Source: Chlamydiia bacterium
Lineage (GTDB): Bacteria; Chlamydiota; Chlamydiia; Chlamydiales; Simkaniaceae
DNA: 6,565 nucleotides
Reading direction: 5' to 3'
NCBI GenBank assembly: GCA_020440405.1
Contig: JAGROF010000097.1
Coordinates: 1-6,565 of the forward strand
The position numbers and the translations under genes are program-made. The notes under the pieces were generated by a model. The model was not told the DNA's origin, ran no database searches, and was given only the letters and a program-made list of their open reading frames with translations. Positions 1 to 6,334 of this stretch are shown here, piece by piece. Numbering within the stretch: the stretch's first letter is position 1; every line of letters begins with the position of its first letter.

Positions 1-790
1 TAATGCAAATCCCAAACAATGTAATCGGTAAACAGGTTCCAGGGACATTTTCTTTCTTTCCTAGATAGCTTCCATAAGTCACCATCGTTCCTTGCCCCAA
101 GCTTAAAGAGAAAAAAGCCTGCCCCAGCGCCAGCAAAATCGCCGTAGGGGTAATCTCTGACCAATTTGGCTTAAAAACAAACTCCACGCCCGCAGCCCCT
201 CCTGGAGTCATCAGTCCCTTAATGGCTAAGAAAAGCAACACAAAGAGAAGGAGCGGCATCATAATCTTATTGCCCGCCTCAATCCCTTGCTGCACTCCTG
301 TATACAAAACTAAAAAGGAGAGAATCAAAAAGCCTGCAAGCGACCCAATTCCCCATAGAGGAGATATGCTAAAATGCTGAAAGTGATGAATTGCCTCTTT
401 AGCCGAGGCAAAATGCGTCAGCTGCCCAAAAAGAGCTTGGATGAAATACCCCAACGTCCATCCTGCAATCACTGCATAAAAGGAGCTGACTAAAAATCCT
501 GTCAAAATGGTCATTTTCCCAGCGCCTTGCCACCCCTTATGTTTTCCAATGTTCTTAAAGGCCCCCGAAGGATTGAGCTGTGCTTTACGCCCAATGAGAA
601 TTTCAGAAATTAAAACAGGAAAACCAACAAGGAGAAGACAAACCAAGTAAAGCAAAACAAATGTCGCTCCCCCGTTTTCACCAACAACGTAAGGAAAGCG
701 CCAAATGCTTCCCAATCCAATTGCCGACCCAACAGCTGCCCAGATGAATCCTAAGCGTGATTTCCACTGTTCTCGTTTTTTCTTCGCCAT
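1..790 (-). CDS. Sodium-dependent amino-acid/neurotransmitter symporter (NSS/SNF family), N-terminal part, runs off the window
   Basis: This is an inner-membrane Na+-coupled transporter of the LeuT-fold NSS family, probably importing an amino acid; the substrate cannot be told. The ATG at 790-788 opens a frame that stays open for 263 codons to base 1, so the C-terminal half (TM7 onward) is missing. TM1 carries the family signature, with GSAIGLGSIWRFPY at residues 21-34 and ENGG at 38-41. A Tyr matching LeuT Tyr108 is at 105 (FYAVIAGW, 104-111). TM5 ends in GIEAGNKIMMP. TM6 has GQAFFSLSLG at 223-232, where Ser228 matches LeuT Thr254. One oddity is Ser28, which occupies the position of the Na1 ligand Asn27 of LeuT. 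The start lies 10 bases after the stop of the preceding gene. The only SD-like AGGA is about 13 bases upstream, so translation is probably coupled. Family assignment is very secure. Confidence 0.95.
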   Translation of the reverse strand, partial: MAKKKREQWKSRLGFIWAAVGSAIGLGSIWRFPYVVGENGGATFVLLYLVCLLLVGFPVLISEILIGRKAQLNPSGAFKNIGKHKGWQGAGKMTILTGFLVSSFYAVIAGWTLGYFIQALFGQLTHFASAKEAIHHFQHFSISPLWGIGSLAGFLILSFLVLYTGVQQGIEAGNKIMMPLLLFVLLFLAIKGLMTPGGAAGVEFVFKPNWSEITPTAILLALGQAFFSLSLGQGTMVTYGSYLGKKENVPGTCLPITLFGICI

Positions 791-800
791 AAAAGTGAGT

Positions 801-3182
801 TTATCCTAGTTGAATTAAATCATCAATGTGGAAGTGGACATACTTTTCCGAGCATTTGCGTGCAAAATCTACTCCCTGTTGTGTGAGAGAAACCGCTCCT
901 TCGATTTCTAGATGAAACATAGGATGCTCGAGAAGGTTTTTAAGTCCTTGATCGGTCAACTGAGTGGGGTGTTTTAACACTAAAGAATGAAAGGAAAGAG
1001 GCACTTGGAAAGCTTTATCTGTGAGCTGATGGCAATCGACAAGCCTTAGAGCTTTGACTCCATGAAGTTTGGAAAAGAATGCATCGGTCAGCGCTCCGCA
1101 TTCATAAAGATCTAGACGATACACCGGTTCCTTCTTTAAAAACTCCAGCAGACTTTCGGGATCGATTTGTGCATAGGAAAAACAAGCGGTATTCAAATGG
1201 GGAAAGAGCGGTTGCAATTTTGAAACATCGCGAAGGGTGGTATTTAGCATAGAAAGAAACATTAGCTTGGCACTCCCCTTCTCCTGAGAAAGCCAATGCT
1301 CATCCACTCCCTCTAATTCATCCATCCAAAGGGACTCTAGATTTTTCAGCCGAAGGCATTCTAAAGTGAGTAGAGGACATCTGGAAACATTCAAGGAATA
1401 AAGTTCAGGGCAATGAGAAAAGATCTGCTCCATCCCTCGGTTGGTCACGAGAGGACATCCCTGAAGATTTAACACCCCTAGCGTGGGACTTTTTTGAGCA
1501 AGGGTTTCAAGCACATGGTCCGTCACATAGGGTTGAGAAGAAAGGTCTATTGAAAAGCAACCTTTTGGAATCTCTGCCACTAAAGCTTTTTCTGTGATTC
1601 CCCTAGAAGGCTCATAATGCACAAGTCCCTCCGGCTTTTTATGAGGAGAAAGACGTTTTTCTTCGAAAAGGTGTAAGAGGAGTTGCTGATCCCTTGTGCT
1701 TTCTCCTCCTAAGGACTGAAAATCCTCATAAGGGTTCAGTGGATTATAGAGAAAAACCGAGCGCTTTTCTTTTCTAAGAAGAGATTTTCCTAAGGAATGG
1801 TGTGCTGCTTTGATTTGAAGAAGATCGAGTAGTGTGGGAAGGATGTCTGCTTGACTCCCTATGGTTTCCACCACTTGCCCTTGGCACCCTTTCTTCCAGA
1901 GGATGAGAGGAACATGGTAAGCAGCTTTCTCACTTTCCTTGGGAAAAAGAAAGCTTTCCTTTGAGGGGCTGAGTGTATTTCCATGATCTCCCATGATCAT
2001 GACAAAGGTCTCATCCTCTAGTGCCTCGATAAAATCTCCAATACACTGATCGGAATAGGAAAGGGTTTGCAGAAACTTTTCATAATCACTTCCCTGGGGC
2101 TGTAGGAGTGTTTTGGGCAGCGTAAATGGATGATGGGTTGAAATCGTCATGAGAATGGTGCACAAAGGACCGTTTCGATGCAGTGCCATTTGATCGAGAG
2201 TATAGTTGAATAGATAGGAGTCAAAAAGGCCCCAAGAAAACCCTTCTGCCTCGGGGAAGTGCGCTTGGATCTCTCGGGGATCTGCAATAAAGTCCACCCC
2301 TTGCTCTTTTAAAAAGGAGCGGAGGTTATTTAAAGACCAAGAAGCCCCATTGATGGCATGGATCTGATACCCTTCTTGCTTGAGAATTTGGGGAAGCCCT
2401 ACAACAGGAAGGGTCGCATCTAAAACATAATCCTGTGTTGGGGGATAAGGAAGACCATACAAGGTGGCAAAAAGGGAGCGGAAGGTTTGGAAGGAATTGG
2501 AATAAAACTCCGAAAAAAAAATCCCCTCATCTTTGAGTCGGTTAAGATAAGGAGCTTTTTCAAGCTGATGCGCTGCTAATGACTCCACAAAAAGGATCAC
2601 AAGATTGGGCCTTGGAGAAAGCTTAAGGTCAAACGCTTTTTCTCCTTGAAAACCCGTTGTATACCGGTAAAGGGGAAACTGAGGATGCAAAAGCTTAGAC
2701 ACCTCACTCTTTGCAAGATAGGGAGCAGGATCGATTGTTTCTCCTTTTTGTTTTTTAGGCGGTTTGAGGAGATGAACAAAAAGGTGATCTTTCCCCCACC
2801 ATGCCGTCATCAAAGGAAGAAAGACCGCGCCCATCCACCAAGGGGAAACAGAAGAAACCGGCATTGCCACCGATCCCAAAGAGATCAAAGCAAGCATACA
2901 AAGCTTTCCCTTGCTTGTGGAATCCATAAAGGAGCGCCACTGAGGAATAAACGAGAAAAAATGCCTTTCTAAACGGATTTTCAGCGTTTGCTCTAAATAA
3001 GCATCTCCTAAAATGAGGCACTGGAGTAGAGGAACAATCAGATAGGGAAGATAGGGAACCATTTGGAAAAAGAGGAGAAAGCATGCTCCCACTCCTAAGT
3101 CTTCCAATGCCTTAAAATTGAGTCTTTCTCTTCGGATCACAAAACGCGCGATCCACGAAGGAAGGGCCAGTAATATCCACAT
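801..3182 (-). CDS. LtaS/OpgB-like membrane phosphotransferase (sulfatase superfamily) fused to C-terminal leucine-rich repeats
   Basis: Protein of 793 residues in three parts. Residues 1-130 hold about five hydrophobic segments. Residues 168-480 are an alkaline-phosphatase/sulfatase-fold domain of the LTA-synthase type: metal-ligand Glu200 (LFVES), nucleophile-type Thr233 (NSFQTFRS), THHP at 349-352 and Asp399-His400 (MGDHG). Residues ~545-785 are leucine-rich repeats of the cysteine-containing AMN1 type, e.g. LNLQGCPLVTNRG (571-583) and LRLVDCHQLTD (712-722). It is a paralogue of the gene just upstream, with matching order from the N-terminus to about residue 480, where homology stops and the LRR part begins. 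Compared with that paralogue it has Asn278 instead of an active-site His and lacks the Glu-His after Asp-His, so activity may be altered or lost. The ATG lies 5 bases after the upstream stop, with no SD; the next in-frame upstream stop leaves no other ATG/GTG/TTG start. No formylglycine CxPxR motif is present, so it is not a true sulfatase. The substrate is unknown. Confidence 0.9.
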   Translation of the reverse strand: MWILLALPSWIARFVIRRERLNFKALEDLGVGACFLLFFQMVPYLPYLIVPLLQCLILGDAYLEQTLKIRLERHFFSFIPQWRSFMDSTSKGKLCMLALISLGSVAMPVSSVSPWWMGAVFLPLMTAWWGKDHLFVHLLKPPKKQKGETIDPAPYLAKSEVSKLLHPQFPLYRYTTGFQGEKAFDLKLSPRPNLVILFVESLAAHQLEKAPYLNRLKDEGIFFSEFYSNSFQTFRSLFATLYGLPYPPTQDYVLDATLPVVGLPQILKQEGYQIHAINGASWSLNNLRSFLKEQGVDFIADPREIQAHFPEAEGFSWGLFDSYLFNYTLDQMALHRNGPLCTILMTISTHHPFTLPKTLLQPQGSDYEKFLQTLSYSDQCIGDFIEALEDETFVMIMGDHGNTLSPSKESFLFPKESEKAAYHVPLILWKKGCQGQVVETIGSQADILPTLLDLLQIKAAHHSLGKSLLRKEKRSVFLYNPLNPYEDFQSLGGESTRDQQLLLHLFEEKRLSPHKKPEGLVHYEPSRGITEKALVAEIPKGCFSIDLSSQPYVTDHVLETLAQKSPTLGVLNLQGCPLVTNRGMEQIFSHCPELYSLNVSRCPLLTLECLRLKNLESLWMDELEGVDEHWLSQEKGSAKLMFLSMLNTTLRDVSKLQPLFPHLNTACFSYAQIDPESLLEFLKKEPVYRLDLYECGALTDAFFSKLHGVKALRLVDCHQLTDKAFQVPLSFHSLVLKHPTQLTDQGLKNLLEHPMFHLEIEGAVSLTQQGVDFARKCSEKYVHFHIDDLIQLG
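828..1550 (-). repeat. Leucine-rich repeat domain within the sulfatase-LRR fusion (about 8-9 units)
   Basis: Protein-level repeat covering residues ~545-785 of the preceding gene product. Units run about 21-28 residues and follow a pattern close to L-x-x-L-x-L-x-x-C-x-x-L-T-D-x-G/A-h. Clear units are YVTDHVLETLAQKSPTLGVLNL, GCPLVTNRGMEQIF, RCPLLTLECL, ECGALTDAFFSKL, DCHQLTDKAF, PTQLTDQGLKNLL and VSLTQQGVDFARKC. The middle (about residues 615-690) is more degenerate. The Cys and TD/TN positions mark the AMN1/F-box-LRR class, common in eukaryotes and in effector-like proteins of amoeba-associated bacteria. Such repeats normally bind a protein or glycan partner. Unit boundaries are by eye. Confidence 0.8.
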
Positions 3183-3187
3183 GTTTT

Positions 3188-5152
3188 TTACGGTAATAAA
3201 GCTTCAGAATAACTGCCACTAGAAATCGGGAGATGTTCTTCCGGAACAATCCGCTTCTCTGCATAGAGGCGGTGGAAAAGACGTTCGTAATCCTTGACGC
3301 TTTGGAGAAAATTGCGCGCGAGCTCAGGATTTTCTGGAGCAATATTATTTTTTTCTCCGGGATCTTTCTCTAAGTCATAGAGCTCAAGTTCCTGAGAAAT
3401 ACGGGTATAGATAAACTTATGTTTCCCCACTCGACATCCAAAGTTTTTGAAGACATAAGGATTGTGGAAAAAAATCGGTCTTTCTGCCCCCTTACGCATC
3501 AAAGAGTTTCCGATCGATAAATTGAATCCATGTAGTCCTAAGATGTCCATGATCGTCGGGACTAAATCGAGCTGACTGCATGGGGTTGTTACCCGTTTAG
3601 GTTCCAAAATGCGCCCTTTTCCATAGATCAATAACGGCACACGGATGTTTTCTTCATACAGATAGCGCTGCTCCACAAAATTATTGTGTTCTCCCATGGG
3701 ATATCCATGGTCACCTAAAACAAAGAGCAATGTATTTTCGAGCATTCCCTTTTCTTCAAGGAGTTCAAAAAGAAGGCCTAAGCAAGCATCGGTATAATGA
3801 AAGGTATTGAGATACTTCCGATAGATTCGAGAAATCTCTGGAGGAAAGGCTGGGGGCTGATAATGGCTGGGAAGATTCCAGGGGTGGTGGTTGGTGATTG
3901 AAAAAAGGGTAAGAAACTGAGGAGAATGTCCCTTTTCTTCCAAAAAATCTGCCGCATATCGCATCAAACACTCATCGGGAAGCCCCCAACTTGAATTCCG
4001 AACCTTTGGAAAGGCTTTCATCATAGTGTCCCGTCCATGAATCACATCGTACCCATGAAGATCGAAAAAGACATCCTGCTTTTCAAATTCAATCGGTCCA
4101 TTATGCAGATAACTTGTTTGGTATCCTGCCTCCTGCATCAATTGCGGGATACCAATAAAAGGCGCCTTTGCTTGTGCCGCTGCCTCAGACCCATCGACAT
4201 CAGAAGGAATTCCAAATAGAGAGGAGACAACAGAGCGAGAGGTGCGCACAGAGTTCGCATAAAAATCGGTAAATACAACCCCTTCCTTTGCTAATCGATC
4301 AAAATGAGGCGTGACTCCTCTTTCAGCTCCGAAATACCCCACATTGTGAGAGCGAAAGGATTCGAGGAAAAGGAAGATCACATGAGGACGCTGTTTACCT
4401 TCCACCCTCACATCAAATACCTTCTCTCCACTAAACCCCTGAGTATATTTATAAAGAGGATACTCTGATGACGGTGTATGCATCTTTTCGTTTTCACGAT
4501 GGAACCGTGCGCGCACTAAATATCCTAAATCTGTCCGATCATGCTTCCGCTTAATAAACCGGAGAAGCTTCCGCACAAACCACATCTCATGCTGAAAAAT
4601 GATATGATCTGTTGCATAAGAGAGCTTCTTCGGGAGAAACACAGAGCCTAAAACAGCAACCATTGCAAGAATGCCTCCCAAACTTAGCCATTCTTTGTGA
4701 AACTGTAAAACCCCTAATTCTTGCCAGCAATACCAATAGGTATAAAGGGGCAAACTCAAAAACACGAGCGCACCCGGCAAAAACCGCCAGATTTTTTTCT
4801 CTTTGGCAGAGTCCCAAAAACAGCGTGCATCATTGAAAAAAGAAAGAAACGAGATTTCCATTCGCATCGCCGTTTTCCGGTGGAGAAACGCATCAAAGAT
4901 CAGATAAAACTGCATGAGAGAGGACGCAACGACAACAACCCAAAAGATATAGTCTCGAGACGCTGGAATCGCTGTCTGCACCAAAGCCAGTAAAAAAAGT
5001 TGTTGAAAGGCCACAAAAAGATCTTGGCACACCCCTACAAAGTAAGAGGCAAATAAAGAGGGCCGGACAGGCAAGTTTCTGTGCAAAATCGAGAAGCGTA
5101 CACAGAAAGAGGGAAGGGCGATTAAAAAAAGAAAGGTCCAGATCATTGTCAT
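3188..5152 (-). CDS. LtaS/OpgB-like membrane-anchored phosphotransferase (alkaline phosphatase/sulfatase superfamily)
   Basis: Protein of 654 residues with about five membrane segments (near 4-20, 33-60, 68-90, 124-142, 155-173) followed by a large extracytoplasmic sulfatase-fold domain, the LTA-synthase architecture. Active-site elements are all present: Glu264 (FLFLES), Thr304 (NSVRTSRS) as nucleophile, His350 (YLHNG), the NHHPW motif at 421-425, Asp481-His482 (LGDHG) and GEHNN at 487-491. The C-terminus carries the usual LYDLEKDPGEKNN signature at 591-603. Thr in place of the Cys/Ser formylglycine site argues for phosphoglycerol or phosphoethanolamine transfer rather than sulfate ester cleavage. 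Chlamydiae are not known to make lipoteichoic acid, so the acceptor may be a periplasmic glycan, lipid A or a glycolipid; this is inference. An in-frame ATG two codons further in (5146) is an alternative start. It lies 63 bases after the porin gene and 5 bases before its diverged paralogue. Confidence 0.93.
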   Translation of the reverse strand: MTMIWTFLFLIALPSFCVRFSILHRNLPVRPSLFASYFVGVCQDLFVAFQQLFLLALVQTAIPASRDYIFWVVVVASSLMQFYLIFDAFLHRKTAMRMEISFLSFFNDARCFWDSAKEKKIWRFLPGALVFLSLPLYTYWYCWQELGVLQFHKEWLSLGGILAMVAVLGSVFLPKKLSYATDHIIFQHEMWFVRKLLRFIKRKHDRTDLGYLVRARFHRENEKMHTPSSEYPLYKYTQGFSGEKVFDVRVEGKQRPHVIFLFLESFRSHNVGYFGAERGVTPHFDRLAKEGVVFTDFYANSVRTSRSVVSSLFGIPSDVDGSEAAAQAKAPFIGIPQLMQEAGYQTSYLHNGPIEFEKQDVFFDLHGYDVIHGRDTMMKAFPKVRNSSWGLPDECLMRYAADFLEEKGHSPQFLTLFSITNHHPWNLPSHYQPPAFPPEISRIYRKYLNTFHYTDACLGLLFELLEEKGMLENTLLFVLGDHGYPMGEHNNFVEQRYLYEENIRVPLLIYGKGRILEPKRVTTPCSQLDLVPTIMDILGLHGFNLSIGNSLMRKGAERPIFFHNPYVFKNFGCRVGKHKFIYTRISQELELYDLEKDPGEKNNIAPENPELARNFLQSVKDYERLFHRLYAEKRIVPEEHLPISSGSYSEALLP

Positions 5153-5164
5153 GGACCTATCATA

Positions 5165-5172
5165 CCTCTCCT
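5165..5172 (-). promoter_or_regulatory. Shine-Dalgarno-like AGGAGAGG upstream of the 654-residue phosphotransferase
   Basis: This is the best SD match in the window. It ends 12 bases before the ATG at 5152, longer than usual. A nearer ATG at 5163 opens only a four-codon frame (ATG ATA GGT CCA TGA) whose stop overlaps the annotated start. A second AGG (within ATAGGTCC) sits 9 bases before the alternative in-frame ATG at 5146. Which ATG is used is therefore not settled. Confidence 0.45.
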
Positions 5173-5181
5173 AGAGCCTAT

Positions 5182-5210
5182 CCGTAAAGTCTATTATTTT
5201 TCCTTTACAG
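5182..5210 (-). terminator. Possible hairpin after the porin gene (weak terminator, attenuator or processing site)
   Basis: An inverted repeat begins 6 bases after the porin stop: CTGTAAAG and CTTTACGG on the minus strand (arms 5203-5210 and 5182-5189) pair over 8 bp with one G-U, around a 13-base A-rich loop. No U-run follows, so it is not a classic intrinsic terminator. It could dampen read-through from the abundant porin message into the downstream phosphotransferase genes. The stem is short and could be chance. Confidence 0.3.
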
Positions 5211-5215
5211 GACTG

Positions 5216-6334
5216 TTAGAAGTCAAAACGGATATTGAAAGTAATTCCATAGAACATGATGTCTTCGGAGGTTCTTCCGTAATCCAAGCGGATGGGGCCG
5301 ACGCCTGTGAGCGCTGGGCTGGTATCCGATATATCGAGGGTTTGGTTAGCTCTCCAGAAGTATTGCACTTCGTAGCCTAGGCCAAGCTCGATATATTGAT
5401 TAGCATTCTTGAGATGAAGATCGGTTCCCCAAGAAAGACCACCGCAGAATGCCACTTGAGGTGTAAATTGATGTTTATCCCCATGAAGGCGCGCGCGAGC
5501 AGACGTTTGAGGAGATCCTACGGGGGTAAAAAAGACTTTTTGGTTAAAGCTCACATCGCAATAGGAATAAAAGAGAGCTCCAGAAAGGTTTGCAAAGAGA
5601 CGAAAGCCGTCTCCCAAAAACCACTCGGAGTCCATTCCAAATTTTGGACCGATTCCCCACCAGTCGCACTTTGAAACCACTTTATTATGCACTCTTCCAG
5701 CAATTGCAAAAGCAGTCTGAAGGGCATTAATATCATCATTCCCTTGATACTTATATTTTTGGTCGAGCCATGCTGACTTCACCCCAATAAAAGGATGGAA
5801 AGAGAGCTTCTGGCTGATAAAGTAGTGTTTCCCAAGGGTCAAATCTAAAGCATTATGATCGATTACGGCATTGAACTTCGCATGAGAAATTCCTCGGAAA
5901 TTCCCTCCACCAGGATTTGGACTATCGACGAGCTCATGAGTCGACTCGGTATCTGATGTGTCATAGTGGGTATAGTTTAGATAAAGATCCCAATCCTGGT
6001 TTCCAAGGAAATGGCCAATTCCAAACCGAAATCCAAAATCCCAGCTAAAATCGCAATCTTTAACATTTCCTTTTTGAGGAAAGTCTGAGGAGTTAAGTGT
6101 GATAGCGTACTCAGTTCCTCCTGCTTTTGCATGCCAATAAAGGATATCAGCAGTCAAAAACCACCGAGACCCTTGAAATGCAGGGCTTCCTTCTCCAAAT
6201 TGAGCCCCTCCGGTTCCCATCGGGTTCTCAACATAGATCGATTTCATTTCTGCTTCTAATTGCTCAACCCGATCGCTCAAGGTATGCGCAAGAAGCGGAA
6301 GAGAGAAAACTGCTAAAAATAAAATCTTTTTCAT
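5216..6334 (-). CDS. MOMP-like / Lpg1974-family outer membrane porin
   Basis: Outer-membrane beta-barrel protein of 372 residues, probably a pore or adhesin of the multigene MOMP-like family seen in Simkania-, Waddlia- and Parachlamydia-type organisms (related to the Legionella OMP family). A signal peptide is clear: MKKILFLAVFSLPLLA followed by HT, with cleavage near residues 16-18. A short amphipathic, probably coiled-coil stretch, SDRVEQLEAEMKSI (20-33), follows. The barrel opens with the family hallmark RWFLTADILYWHAKAGG (57-73) and contains alternating strands such as WDFGFRFGIG and YIELGLGYEVQYFW. It ends FYGITFNIRFDF, and a terminal Phe after alternating hydrophobics is the usual BAM-recognition end. 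Four cysteines (94, 223, 259, 297) could form disulfides, as in chlamydial outer membrane complexes. The ATG at 6334 has no strong SD. A poly(A)-rich coding-strand tract lies about 80 bases upstream. Confidence 0.88.
   Translation of the reverse strand: MKKILFLAVFSLPLLAHTLSDRVEQLEAEMKSIYVENPMGTGGAQFGEGSPAFQGSRWFLTADILYWHAKAGGTEYAITLNSSDFPQKGNVKDCDFSWDFGFRFGIGHFLGNQDWDLYLNYTHYDTSDTESTHELVDSPNPGGGNFRGISHAKFNAVIDHNALDLTLGKHYFISQKLSFHPFIGVKSAWLDQKYKYQGNDDINALQTAFAIAGRVHNKVVSKCDWWGIGPKFGMDSEWFLGDGFRLFANLSGALFYSYCDVSFNQKVFFTPVGSPQTSARARLHGDKHQFTPQVAFCGGLSWGTDLHLKNANQYIELGLGYEVQYFWRANQTLDISDTSPALTGVGPIRLDYGRTSEDIMFYGITFNIRFDF

Noticed and set aside
2646..2972. Plus-strand open frame of 108 codons
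   Set aside because: It lies wholly antisense to the sulfatase-LRR gene, has a basic low-complexity translation and no family motif; a shadow of the real gene.
2755..3084. Minus-strand open frame of 109 codons in another frame
   Set aside because: Overlaps the membrane-anchor region of the LRR fusion gene, which has clear paralogue support; out-of-frame shadow.
4721..4993. Plus-strand open frame of 90 codons (and the overlapping one from 4612)
   Set aside because: Antisense to the membrane region of the 654-residue phosphotransferase; no recognisable protein features.
3188..5152. True arylsulfatase
   Set aside because: No C/S-x-P-x-R formylglycine motif. Thr304 occupies the nucleophile position and the membrane-anchor architecture fits LTA synthase-type phosphotransferases.
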